DNA of 64,000 nucleotides, taken from Pisaster brevispinus (lineage: Eukaryota > Echinodermata > Asteroidea > Forcipulatida > Asteriidae). The position numbers were made by a program, and so were the translations under genes. Position 1 is the first letter of the stretch; every line of letters starts with the position of its first letter. Positions 23,432 through 36,000 of the stretch are shown here, in pieces. The notes under the pieces were generated by a model. It was not told the origin of the DNA. It did no database searches and saw only the letters and a list, made by a program, of their open reading frames with translations. The DNA lies in contig JAMKCF010000011.1 of assembly GCA_023634235.1 (NCBI GenBank), positions 19,516,027-19,580,026 of the forward strand, written 5' to 3'.

Positions 23432-23947
23432 CTGCAGACAAAGACAAACATTGTAAAGCAATTTAAAAAAAAAATTAATTGCACATTTAAAATTTTACGC
23501 AAGTAATGTCACCCCCCCCCCCCCCGATAATCTACGAATGCTTGCTTTTATTATCTGAATACCAGGCCCCAATTTCATAGAGCTGCCTAAGAAGGAAAAC
23601 AATGCTGAACACATTTATGCTGAGCACAATTGAGGAGTTCACAAATGGTAAATATGGCATTGTATTTTGGCTGGTAACCATGATCTCGTAAACAGAATTG
23701 CTTTGTGCTCAGCTACTTTTGGTGCTGCTCTGTGAATTACGGCCCATTGGTTCAACTTCATGGCCACTGCTCACCGCAGAATTCTGCACTCGCAATTATT
23801 TAAAACGAGTGCATCGTAATGAATATTTACCGTATCCAAAACCGCGCTGAAAATCTAGGAAAAGTTTGTGCATAAGAAGACTGTATACAATGGTCGTTAT
23901 CTTCCATTATTCCATATTAATAAATAGGCCTGTCACTCGAAACTTAC
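23432..23947 (-). other. intron of the minus-strand membrane/coiled-coil gene
   Basis: Donor GTAAGT at 23947-23942 and acceptor CAG at 23434-23432 on the minus strand. The 516-base intron contains a family A fold-back (23565-23745) and a poly-C run (about 23513-23525). Confidence 0.65.
23565..23745. repeat. AATTTCATARAGCTG fold-back element (family A), copy 3
   Basis: Begins ggccccaatttcatagagctgcc and ends gctgctctgtgaattacggccc, with the family's 'tggctggtaacc' inside. It sits in an intron and is followed by a short family B fragment (about 23750-23795, cttcatggccactgctcaccgcagaattctgcac). Confidence 0.8.
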
Positions 23948-24379
23948 CAAACGACTTTTTAATTTGTTAAGTTTTTCTTTCAGTTCACCGGTCTCGTCGT
24001 ACAACCTTCCCACCGATTTCCTGTGTTCCTCAGCACTTCCTTTGAGCCTAAATATCTTCAATGGAAGCTGATCAATGTACACTCTCAATTCTTCATTAGC
24101 CTTCACCAGCATGGCTATTTTGGCCGGAAGATCTGCACCCTCCGCGTGGGACTTTTTCGCAGCAAACAACAGTGATTTGTGTTTCTTTAACTTGGTCACT
24201 TCTGAATCCAGCCGGTCCGACTCCTCTTTGAGAAGCACATAATTTGCATGATTCCCGGAGAGAACAGACCGACACGTCCCCCCACCGGAAAAACTGATCC
24301 GCGAGTACACGTTCCAAAGAACACTTACCACCGCAAGGCTTGCCAGTGCCACGGAGATCGGTTTGGTGACAAACCTCAT
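23948..24379 (-). CDS. first coding exon of a membrane/coiled-coil protein, 154 aa when spliced
   Basis: Family not recognised. The ATG (A at -3) opens M-R-F-V-T-K-P, followed by a hydrophobic span at residues about 8-25, the layout of a type II signal anchor. A loop with one Cys (C36) follows. Residues 50-144 are Lys/Glu/Leu-rich heptads with a break near 86-91, ending E-K-L-N-K-L-K-S-R-L at a GTAAGT donor. With exon 2 at 23399-23431 the product is about 154 residues. It shares size, topology and coiled-coil character with the plus-strand gene at 18676 and with exons 1-4 of the GOLM-like gene, which starts 2.5 kb away on the opposite strand (head to head). Function unknown; a secretory-pathway anchor is inference. 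Confidence 0.7.
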
Positions 24380-26713
24380 GGTCTAGTCTTCCCTTGGCTG
24401 TAATCTCATCTATAATGTATATATTAGCCTCTAAGATGTTTGTTGTTTCGTCACTTTTTTATAGACTTCACTGAAGACGACCGGCCTGTTCACACGACGA
24501 TATCGTTGCCTTGTTACTTGCGACTCCGCTCCGGTTTTTATAATACGAATTTACTAGATTATCGACAACTCATTCTGAAGTAAATGAGAAACAGTTTTTC
24601 TCATTTGGCGGTGTATTTTTGTTCCAAACGCCACAACGGGATCCTCGCCCAGTCATCCCGTAGATGGATACCGAATTAACGCAGTTATTCGTGTTCTAAG
24701 CAGACCGTTTGCTGGAGTTTAATGCTTTACTGCAAACCATTATTTCACGGTGATGTACACGTATGCATTTAGGACACCGGCTGTATATTAGGCATTGTTC
24801 GGCGGCGTTCATCAATCAATCATTCAATCAATCACTTTAGTACCAATAGTCTACCAATTAAAAAGCATCTCGCGATGGTTAACGTGAATGATAATCGATT
24901 TGTTAATTGTACAAAACAATGTTTGTCCCGCGTCGATACAAATGTTTTTACTTAAAATTTAAACATTTAAACAAATAATGATTACTTTGAACAGCCAGTG
25001 GGCATGGAGTTATTTCTGGGGGAAAAATCATGAATATTGGTGAAAGGTTTTCGAAAAAAGTGGCAGGACAGGTTGTTTTTCGTTCCTTGTGCTGTTTTAG
25101 TAACTGTAGCACATACAATCAACTAACAAAGGGAAAATTCGGCCTCGCCGCCTTATAGGCTACGTCGTTAATTTGAAAATTGCGCACGAGCTGATTCCGG
25201 CATAAATGTTATTAACTTTTAACTTCTGCGTCAGTTTGACCCATTTCTGTGTCATTTTGACATAGATTCCCGGTCAGTCCTCTTGAACCCGAATTGGGTC
25301 AATTCTGACCGACCTGGAAGTTTTTAGAGTGTAGTTTGTTCTATAGATTTGAGCTAAACAAATAATACTGAACACAAACTTCGCCTTGAAAAAGAAAATA
25401 TTCATCAAGATGTAAAACAAAAAATTGTTTTATTACATGACTATGAAATGGTTCAAAATATAATTAAAATGGGTTAATGTATTGTCTGGGACCGATTCGC
25501 TGCTTTATTTTGCCTACTAGGGCCTATGACTTTATTTGTTTCTGTTAAAATGCCACAGAGAATTTTGCCCCGATTTAATAACTACTCCCGTTTTTATCAG
25601 AACAAAAAAATCGTATGTGGGAAAAACATCATCATGGTCATCGATCCAACCCATCTCTCTGCAGAATAATATTGTTGTCAAAAATGTTTCTTTCAGCGCC
25701 GCTGTGTGTACCATACCACCTGTTGAATACAAACCATACCCATATGTCAGTACACAATGCTGTGTTTCTCCATCATAGATCACAGTTTATCATCCTTGTA
25801 TATCTCGATGCCTAAAACCGCCGTCTGGTTTTGGTTGATCGATCGTCGTATGATTGTTCTGGCATTTCGCTGCTTCAATTATGCATAATATGGCATCCAC
25901 CAATGAACTTCCATGATTTTTTCGGCCCAGAAGATGGGTTGACGGGAATTTAATGCTCTAAAAATGTAACGCTATTTTTATTTGTTATTTGGTAATTTTT
26001 GGGTGATGTTACAGATTTTCTAATCGTCATACTAATAATAAATACAATGTCACTTTTTAGGCCTATGCCGTGCATACACACACGTACAGACCTGCTGGCT
26101 GAAATAAACACGTGCATAAAATGGAGCTTGTAAAAAGGGTTGCTTAGACAACGAAGCAATTGCGTCTATAAGAAATCAAGGCGTGATTTCTCAGGTTTTC
26201 CCAAAATCTCACAGAGCCTTCAAATCATATTGAAAGAAGTAAAGCAGTCACCAAAGGGGAAACGACAAAGACAATGTTGTGTATAATAATAAAGACTGTA
26301 GTTTTGTATTTACCTCCTTAATCTAATGTTCTGGATCGAGAAAAAGGGCCAGAGCAAGGCCTACCAATTGCCATGCCATTTTCAGGAAGTCGGCTCGTTA
26401 AATCTCATCCCTGGAAATCTAATCAAACGTAAATACGCCTGTGGTAAGGGGGGGGGGGGTTACTACCGCCTACCTTATAGAGGCGTAACTAGACACTTTC
26501 ATTTGAGGGAGGCAGGCACTGGGGCCGAGACATATTTATTTCTATTAGTTGATGCACTGAATCATATTATAAGGCCGACACGAATGTTTTGTTAAATTGT
26601 GAGACCCCAAAAGCTACAAAAACCACGACTGGATTAATATCTTTTGTTGGTGGACAGGCAGTGGGGTGGTTGTGGGGGAGTGTGGTGGAAGGGGGGGGGG
26701 TTCAAGCCGTCCT
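24380..26713. other. intergenic region between two divergent genes
   Basis: Separates the minus-strand gene ending at 24379 from the GOLM-like gene starting at 26855, so it should hold both promoters. It has an (AATC)n-like motif at 24810-24835 and poly-G runs at 26449-26458 and 26690-26699. No coding exon recognised; 60-90-codon open frames near 25.5-25.8 and 26.3-26.8 kb are unsupported. Confidence 0.45.
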
Positions 26714-26731
26714 TACCCCGCCCCCACCCCC
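26714..26731. promoter_or_regulatory. GC-box-like motif upstream of the GOLM-like gene
   Basis: The string ccccgcccccacccc lies about 125 bases before the ATG at 26855. CCGCCC-type boxes bind Sp/KLF factors in animals. A core-promoter role here is inference. Confidence 0.3.
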
Positions 26732-26854
26732 TTTTGTACACACTGGTACCCGTACCGTAAATTTCGCTGCGGCTGAAAGCCAGAAAAATTGCGTACCTGC
26801 GATACATGGGTGGTTGGGTTGTGTGTACGTGTGGATGTCGTAATCAATTGAAAA

Positions 26855-27043
26855 ATGGCGTCCAACGGGATGGCGAGAGGACACGTTCGTGGGGGACGAG
26901 CTCCACAGTTTCTGACATTTGGACTCCTAATTGTGATCTGCGTTCTTGCTTTTAACTACTGGAATGTATCTTCTAAGAGTAAAATTCTACAGAAGCAGGT
27001 GCAGGAGATGACCTCGACGTTGGAGGAACTTGCAATGAAAAAA
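26855..27043 (+). CDS. GOLM-like exon 1: cytoplasmic tail, TM anchor, start of coil
   Basis: ATG with A at -3 and G at +4. Residues 1-17 are basic (R-G-H-V-R-G-G-R), residues about 18-34 are the hydrophobic anchor, then F-N-Y-W-N-V-S-S-K-S, very like the corresponding boundary of vertebrate GOLM1. Coiled coil begins at about residue 42. Ends in phase 0 at AAA|GTAGGC. Confidence 0.85.
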
Positions 27044-30000
27044 GTAGGCTAACTAAACTAAATCCCTTGTTTTGTACGTGTGTTTTGTATGTTGTTGCCA
27101 ACTCGACCTTTACTCAGCTCGGTAGACGGTTTTTTTTACTGGACGAGTTGTTTTGTTGTAGTCTGCCATGTTGCTTAGCTAACTTAGTCGTCAATCTTTA
27201 CACATTATGACCTAAAACTTAAAAGTCTTAATTTCACTGCCTGATATTAAGTGATAGTGATAAAGAGTAAAGGTGCCAAACCGACCGCAACTTAACTTTA
27301 GTTTTACTTTTAATATAACTTTTAAAAAAACCACATATGGCACACCGACGACACTGCCTAGTTACAGTGACACAGCAGACAGGGCCTAAGTTTAAAAACT
27401 CTTGAAATCATAATCCCATTGCTAGTAGTTTAAGTAAATTGATAAATTATAATAGAACTTAAATTGCTTAATAATAATGCATAAATCATTTTCTAGGCCT
27501 ACACATGTTTAGATTTAATCAAAGTTTATTCAAAGATCATTCAAATTCCAAATTAAATGAAGAAATTGAATGACACTGGTGAGTCACTGTCACTGACTGA
27601 CAGGACAGTAATTTTAGGGCTCAAGCGCCATTAGGGTTCTCCCTGTGCACAAGCTAGCGTATTGGGACGATATGCGTTAATTGCGGGCCGATATCATAAA
27701 AGAAAAAAAAGAAAAGAACATTTGTGTTTTGTTCTTTTTTTACTTCAGTTCTAATTCACAAAAATCATAACCATAATGCACCAGATTGCACAGTAGGTAG
27801 GGCTTTTAAAACCAAAGATAAACACCAAGTAAACAACATTGTCAGCAGCGTTTTAGCTAGCTAGCCATGCAGCCTTGTTTTGCATGGCCAGTTTTCTGAA
27901 AACACAGCCTATTTTTTTCAAGAACGGCTTGGTGCTGTAAATTCAAACCGTGCACCATGTTTGTACAAAATATGAGCTGAATTGGATGTTTTTCCCCTTA
28001 AAAAAAAAAACATGACAAAATTCATTTACAAATTTAATTATAAGACTAGAGAAAGACAGGAAACCATTGTTGAGTCAGATCCCCAAGTCGCAGCATGTGT
28101 TAGTCGGGTGCCCTGTGTTTTGGTAATTTTTTTTCATGCGGAATTCATAACACCGTAGGCAAAATGAACCATAGAAACCACTCCCCTTGCAATCGCATGG
28201 TGGGTGCCTTATTGTATGGGACTTATTAAATTCCAAGCTGTTTCAATGGATGAAAAAAAAGTGGGAAAATGACATCAAAGAAACACAAGTCCCCATAACA
28301 GGTTTGTCTCGAAGGTAAAGGTCGACTCAAACTTCTCCCATTCTGTTTTTTTATAATTAAGCGGTTGCCAAGGCTATTAATAATAATAATAATAATAATA
28401 ATAAATCTTATAAAGCGCTGGTATCTAGGAAAAAACTATTCACTGCGCCAAAACATGGAGAACCTTCACTGGGGGACTTTGTTATAACGTTGCCTGCCGT
28501 GATGCCATCGATGAGCGTTGTCATCGTGTACGCGGTGTTTGTTGGTTTTTCATCAATTTTGAACATGAACTTTGACCTTAAACCCTACCTCCCTAAATGT
28601 TTGTTGTGGGGAAACTTCCCCAATCCTCCAAAATCAACCAGTAGAAAATCTGTCCCCAATTACCTTTCTTCCACTGGAACAATAACAAAAGGACCCCGTC
28701 ATTTTATGAAGAATATTTGTATATTTTTGTAAACAAAAATCCTTAAACTTCCTCCATCCTCCAAAATCCTCATACATCTCCTTCAGCCGTGGTACCTCAA
28801 TCCTCCCTAATCATGCAGACTTTATTATGCGCTTGCCCTCAATCCTTCATAATCATTTGATGGTAAACTTTCAAAAGTACCTGAATCCTCCAAAATCCTC
28901 TAAACCCTCCGGTTGATTTTGGAGGACTCGGGAGGGTTAGGGTTAAAAAACATTACCAGGCAAACCAACCTATCAGATTCGGTGGTCCTGTTTGTAGAAA
29001 ACAATATAAAACAAATTGTATGCTTTGTCAGGGTTTATACTGTATGCGTTTACATCGCGCTTATTTTGTTTGCAGCAATGTAAATAAATTATTTGTGATT
29101 TGTGGGATTTTGAAATCCAACTGTGACAAAGTACATTCAGACAAAAAAAAATTCTCTGAAGGATTGTTACTGATGTAAAACAGGAATCATAAAAAAGCAT
29201 TCCACTTTTACAATGTATATTGTAACGTTAGCAGTTTCTCCAATGGCAGTAGCTTTTTTTAAAGTACCTAATACTACTCAAGAGTGTTTCAGCATGTGAA
29301 TGGACATGCAGGCTTCTTCTGAAAAAAATTTGAGTTGATTCATTTAATATTAAAAAATGGTACCACTTTGCCATTTTCACCTTAGCAGTTTTTCCAATTA
29401 ATGGTTCTAATTTTTTTTTTTTTTAAAGACCTGAAACTACCCAAAAGTGTTCCAACCTGGCTTAACTGTAATGTTGTTTTGTTCCATAACAAATCACATG
29501 CACTGTATATCACCTATCCTTATGTTTACAAACCAGGCATGTGATTTATCAGGGGTTTTTTCTCCTGATTTCAGGATTTTTTTCAATGGTCTCCCTGCAC
29601 CTTCAGATTTTCTTGAAAGAGGCAAGATTACAATCACAGAGGGCACGTTCAGACGAGGAGTTAAACTAACCCTTATTCCGAGCAGTGCGGGTGTCCAAAA
29701 GATAAAAATGACTTATTCCAAATTGGGCTTGCGTTCACACTAGTAAGTTAGTCCTGTCCGCACGGGTTAAACTGACCCACACATTGATTATCAGGTCATG
29801 CATAGCTGACCCCGACCGACCACTCTTCCGGTCCATCGTATACATGTACATGTATCAGCTGGGAATTACTTGTGGTAGTCTATGTGCGTTGTTGTTATGA
29901 TGACGTAACCTTCTGTGGAGAGGTCACATGGAATAAAATAGACCGGATGTAGCAGGTCAGTTGCGTTCCAACGATGGTTTATTGGGCCTCGCAGCGGGGG

Positions 30001-33000
30001 GGTTGGTCGTAAAACCTGGGCTAAGTTACGCTAATCCAACATTTTTTGAGGGTTTAGTTTAGCCCAGTTCTCTGGGTCAAATTGACCCTCGCGGACCGGA
30101 TTTTTGCGTTCCAACGGAGGTTTTTTTTTGCACTTTTGGATTAAGGGCTAGTTTAACTCCTCGTCTGAACGTACCCAGAGATGACAGAATTGACACTTGT
30201 TATGATCAGACCATCAGTACACAGTATTTATTTGAAATGGTGTAGAGAGTCTGTTAACTTCTAAAATGTAACATCCTGCAATTCTGTGGGATTAAACTTC
30301 ACACAACGATTGAACTGTTATCTAATTTTCAGGACTTTTCATTCTCAAATACATTCCATACCCCACATTCTCATACCCCTGGTAAACTGCTAGGTTGTCA
30401 CTGGTATCCATGTGTAAACTTAAATAAGGTTACCACTTGGAATCTTGGGAACAATCACTAAGGGCTGAATACACAAATCTGTAGGTGTGGTACTATTTGC
30501 TGTTCAGCAGAGCGTACAATGTTTTTCACTGCCCTTTTTATAATTGTTTACAATGTTTTTTGAACCAATAAACTGGTGGTTGAGTACATACAATACACAA
30601 CAACCAAACCATGCACTGGTTAACATGCCGTGAATAACTTTGGGCAGACATTACTAAGTATATTTTGAAACCAAAGTTGTCTATAGTAGACGTTTTATTT
30701 TCTTGTACATGTAGGTAAGGGTGTAGGATGACCCCAATTTTGCAAAACTTCTTTTTCTTTTTTTTTAAGAAGTGGGATTAGAATGTGTACAAATTTGCTG
30801 AAACTGAAAAAAAATGTAAAACAAGTTTGTAATGTTAAAGTTCAGGTAAATTGAAAGAGTATCCACGTTCAAGTTTATTAAAACATAAATTTAAATTTGA
30901 TGGGGTCGTAAGCTTATTGTACCATACGACACTTCAATGGAAAGTGAATGAATAACAGCAGCGGCGACATGCCAGCAGATTATGCAAATAAATACATGTT
31001 GTTGTTGTTGTTGTTTTTGTTTTTACCCTTACACCATGATTACACCAATGTCTGGGCTGATTTGTGCACTGAGTGTGGCTGCATATTCTGCTCATCAGTT
31101 TTTATTTTTTAACAGCTGTTGTGGGATGGATGTTTGTGAATGCAACTTTCTCTGAAATTGTCTTTACCAGCTGTCATTAGCCCACGTGACCTTGTTCGGC
31201 CAATCAGATCATCAGGTAGTCTTAGGCCCGCACTGAACAGTCGGTGTTTGCTGGCCCATAGATACTCATGTCAGGGAATGGAGTCACTTGGTCACTGCCT
31301 TGGTGCCCTTTGAAATGTGCCTGAACACATTTTTATCGGCCGGAGGTGCCCTTTTTCTAGGAAAAACTGCCTTGTCCTTAGAATACTATACAACAAACTA
31401 TTGGGTCTGCATAGATTGTAGAACCAAATTTTGTGAGCAGCAGCAGTGTAGCATAGGGAAAAAGGATACACAAATTCTGTTGAGAATTGTTTTGAATAAA
31501 TCTAAATTACAGTTTTACCATTAAAATAGAAGAGTGAATAATTCTGTAATTCCTTGATACCAGTTAATATAACTGCATCAGGTCTCAAATTTTACACTGG
31601 ACGACAAGCCCATGGCCAGTAGTTTTAGCGTTGGGCCCGTAAAGTTATGACTAGGCAAGTCTGGCTGTCTTGTGTTTTTTAATTGAATATCGATGAATAA
31701 TTATGAATGATAATAGATACCTTGTTGTGTTAATAGTATTTTGAACACTACCAAATTATTTTCAAATGTTGACTTTGAATCCGATAAAAAAACCTTTCAA
31801 TTGACCATATTTTTGACCGCATGAGGGCGCTGTCATCAGGGAATGTCTTGCATCACAATAGCAGTTTTAGCTTATTATAATTGCCTGTTTGTAGTTTTCT
31901 TGCACCAATGAAGAAATACATAAAAAAATAGCGATAAAAAAGTGAAAAAACCCTGTTTGTTTACTTGTTTTTCATCATGTGAAATTTATCCACATACGCC
32001 CTCACGTGGTCAAAAATACGGCGAATTCTATTGAGTAACTCATCAAGACAAATGAGAATAAACCTTCTCTACATATGTCTCAGTGCTTGGCCAAATACAA
32101 ACAGTTTAATGCATGTTAAACTGTGTCAGTATTTTTTTGCTCATTGATTCTGGGTTTGTGAAAACAACTAAGGTCCAGTGAACATGTTGAGCTACAAGCC
32201 CAAGTCTTGTGGATTCCTCCCCCCCCCCCCCCACCAACCACAAAACAAAATAATACAAAATTGAGCCCTGATGCATGGACTGTAGTCCTCATTCATCAGA
32301 AATGTCTAATTTATAAATTAAAAGGTGAAATATACAGCCCTGTTTCAAGTTAACTGTACTTAAACAATTGTTTTAAATAACAGAAAATAATGTACGCATT
32401 TTTATAAGTAAATATATTTAAAAAAATTTGTTAGTGTAAATTTCATATAACCCAACTGTCTCAAACCTTTCAAAATCCAGCCTCATGTTTGTGTGATCTT
32501 GTTAGACTGAGGGCTGCACTTACAAACTGATTAAATCTTTTACATGAGATCAGGAATAATACCACTGTATTGACTCTGTTGGTTGTGCGCCGGCATGTTA
32601 AACCGGAGGTAGCAGGTTCGAGTCCCGCTCTATTCAATTTGTCTTTATTCAACCCAAAATTACCATCAAAGTGTATCAGTTTTGGTGTTAAGTTACCATA
32701 TGATGTTGGATTTCATGAGAGTGAGGACAGACCATAATGTAAATAACTCAAAGGTGTTAGGGTAACACTAATAAATATTGTTTTAAGTTTAAACTACTTT
32801 TTTTATCCGTTTTGTAGATCCATTTAGAAAAGCGGACTGAAGCATTACAGATCCAGATCACAGATTCCAATCGGAAGGCGATGGACTTACGGGGAGAAAA
32901 AGACAAATGTGACATGGAATTAGGCAAGGTGCAGATGATTGAGAAGGATCAAACGGAATCTCTGACTGGATGTGAAAATAGACGAATGTTCCTGGAGGAG

Positions 33001-36000
33001 TCATTGGTGAGTGTTGGAATAAAACATTAGAATTTATGTAAAATTCTTTCTAATTGTTGTACTTGTTGAGTTACAAGTTGTTGTTGGATTTTGATGTGGG
33101 AGCTGTCCAACCAAGTGTCGTTGTCGAGACCACAAAGTCCCAGACCAAGCCGGAGACCTCCCCTACAAGACCGAGACCGAAACTTTGACCTCAAATGTCC
33201 CAGACGGAGACTTCAATGTCCTAAGACCGAGACAGAGACCTCAATGTTGGAGATCGATACCAAGACAAAGACCTCAATGTTGGAGATCAATACCAAGACC
33301 GGGACAGGTCTTCCCCATCAAGACCAAGACCAAGACCAAGACCTCGGACAAATCTGTACTGTAAACAATAAAATTATTATCGATGAATTATTAATGTTGA
33401 ACTACTTTTTGGTTTCCCCATATGATGGCTTCGCTCAGCCAGCCTGCACTATGGTTTGTCACATAGCCACTATGTGTGGTACTAAGAAACAGAGAGCGAC
33501 AGCTCTGCGCTGCCCCCCCAAAAAAACCAAAACAACAACAACAACAAAAAACAAAGCAAAACTGTGTCGGGAGGTTTTTCCTTCATTTTGATTCTGGTCT
33601 TGTGGAAACAAGCTTTTGAACTACAATGTACAAGCCCTGTGGTCTTGGCGGATATTTTCTTCCACAATCAAGCCCTGGTTTTACTTTCTCCGCCATCTTC
33701 TCTTGTGTACACTTCACATCTAACCAACTTTTACTTCCTTTTGGGGGTTTACATGTATTGTTAATTGTGGGTGCATTTTTGTGATTTCCTTTTTTCTTGT
33801 TGAAAAAAAAAGGTTCTCCAAGGCTTGTTTTTTAAACCAATATCTTCAAATCTGCTTCCTGAATGTACTTCCGCGAAGAAAAACAGTTTATATTTATTTA
33901 TGAAAGCCTCAGTGCATGTATATACACACAGCAGGCCTAGAACTACATGCCACGGAGGCCATGGCCACTGTTGCCCCTGGTCTTGGCCTTTTACGCCCCT
34001 TGCCTTCAAAAGTTTCCCATAGACTTTGAAAGATTTTCCAATCGAGGTGCATTTTGCAGAATGAAAATAGCCTGTTCATTATTGTGCAGCTTTCGAGGTA
34101 TCCAAACCTGCCGTGTTGTCTCTCTCAGAAATGTTAAAGATATTATACACGATTGGTGAGAATCACAAATATTGTTTTTTATTCTGTGAAATATTTCCCT
34201 CTGAAACGAAGTCATATTCGAGAACACTGTATCTGAACACCCTAAAAAAAAAAATACAACAGCTGATTTCGGTTGTTACAATCAAAATTAAGGACACTGT
34301 GTTTACATGTTCAAAAATGTGATTCGTTTTTCACCATTTTCTCCTGACTCACTCAGCCGATTAAATTTTCACAGGTTTTTTATTTCATTTATTTGGTGGA
34401 TCACACAAAACATGAACGCTGTGACTATTTTTGTCAGAGCTCTGCTGATCCTGGTTAGTACCTTTGAATGGACATCAAATTAATGGGTTATTGACAGACT
34501 AATAGAAATGCATCAGGATGTGATGATTACTTTGTTCCTTTTGGGTTTTTTTTTTTGCAGGATGTTCAAACAGAAAACGCAAGTACCACATTACAGATGT
34601 TAATGGAATGTCAAAGTGAGTGAAAATTGTATTTGTACATTTGCAAGTTTTTTTTTTTTTTAAACTACTGTATTCGAATGACTGTAGTTGTAGTCTTGAA
34701 AAAAAAGGAAAAAGAAGAAGAAAAAACTACTGGAAAACTCGTTTAAACTTTTTAAAAAACTTAAATTTTGTACTTTGGCTTTCCCGTTAAAAAGTGTGCA
34801 CAACATTGGTAAGAGTGCAAATGTAAATGTTCATAGATTTGTACACAACTTCAATGGTACAATCCGATCATGCCAATGGCCGATTGAGCCGAAACTTTTA
34901 CAGGTTGTTACAGTTCCAGTGGTCTGTACTTTTTTTTTCGTGCAGACAATCTTTAGTTCATTCCTGAATTTGATGGCGTGCAATCATTCAATCGGATTTG
35001 ACCTTTGGACTGACGCACACATTTCTCTTTGGAATGTACCGACCCAATGACATCATGTCTCTCCGAGACCTGAAATGTTTCTCCTCTTTCAAGAGGACGC
35101 TCTCTAACTCTAATGGAAAATGAGTCGAGCAGAAAACAGAATTTGACCTTGAATCCCCCCTTTCAAGTTGGGTCGCATCAAGTGTGGATACCAGTCCTTA
35201 AGCCGTGTCTGGATCGGCAGTTACGGCTATGGCTACAGCTATGGCTACGGCTTGATCGCCACACTGCTATGCATTGAAGTATTAGACATCCCTAGCAACA
35301 GCCTTACTAACAGTAGCCGTAGCCGTCAGTTTGGATACTCTTTGACTCTTGACCAGTACAATTACCAATGCAGTCGGGGCGCTTTCTTAAAATCCTTTTG
35401 AATCAATCGGAGCTATCAATCAGTACAGACACACTGGACATCCAAACTGGCTCATGGTTATTTTGTGCAACACCAAGGCAATCAAAACAAAGCTACATGG
35501 GATGGGTTGTGAAAGGTTTTTAAAAAAAAAGCATAATGCTAACAAACACTTGTTTTCATCCAGGAAAACTAAGTATAGCTGTCGAGGAAGAAGACCTTAT
35601 CAACGATAAACAACGAGCGGAGGTTCACCAGCAGAACCAGGAAATCATTCAGCTGACCGCCAACAATGAAGAGCTGACAAGAACCATTCAGAAATGCGAA
35701 GAGGACAAAGAAGAAGTCATGAACTTGGCCAGAAACTTTAAAACACAGGTGAGTGTATAACTTGTAGGATTTGATCCTGTGCTGATGTTCCTGCAGTCAT
35801 TCATGTCATTACCAATGCAAGGTGCATCCCCCAAACACTCTGACCGGGGATTGTCCCCTGTTATTCAAAGCATTTATACACTGCTAAGTGCCCAGTGATG
35901 GGTCATTTAGCTTCTCATTTCTTTTCAGTGAGTCGATAAAAAATGCCCTTAGTGAAAAATCCTGTAGAGAACCCTGCACAACCTTTGCAGATGAACGTTT

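Larger units (their letters stand above)
27044..32817 (+). other. GOLM-like intron 1 (5.8 kb)
   Basis: Contains an (AAT)n array at 28379-28404, a CCTCCAAAATCCTC-rich stretch at about 28610-28940, the fold-back at 29642-30175, a possible recursive splice motif at 30714/30715, a poly-C run at 32219-32231, and a tRNA-like B-box fragment near 32614. No separate gene recognised. Confidence 0.6.

Noticed and set aside
33091..33591. 166-codon plus-strand frame after exon 2
   Set aside because: It runs through a degenerate GAGACC array and A-rich intron sequence; phase and composition do not fit the gene.
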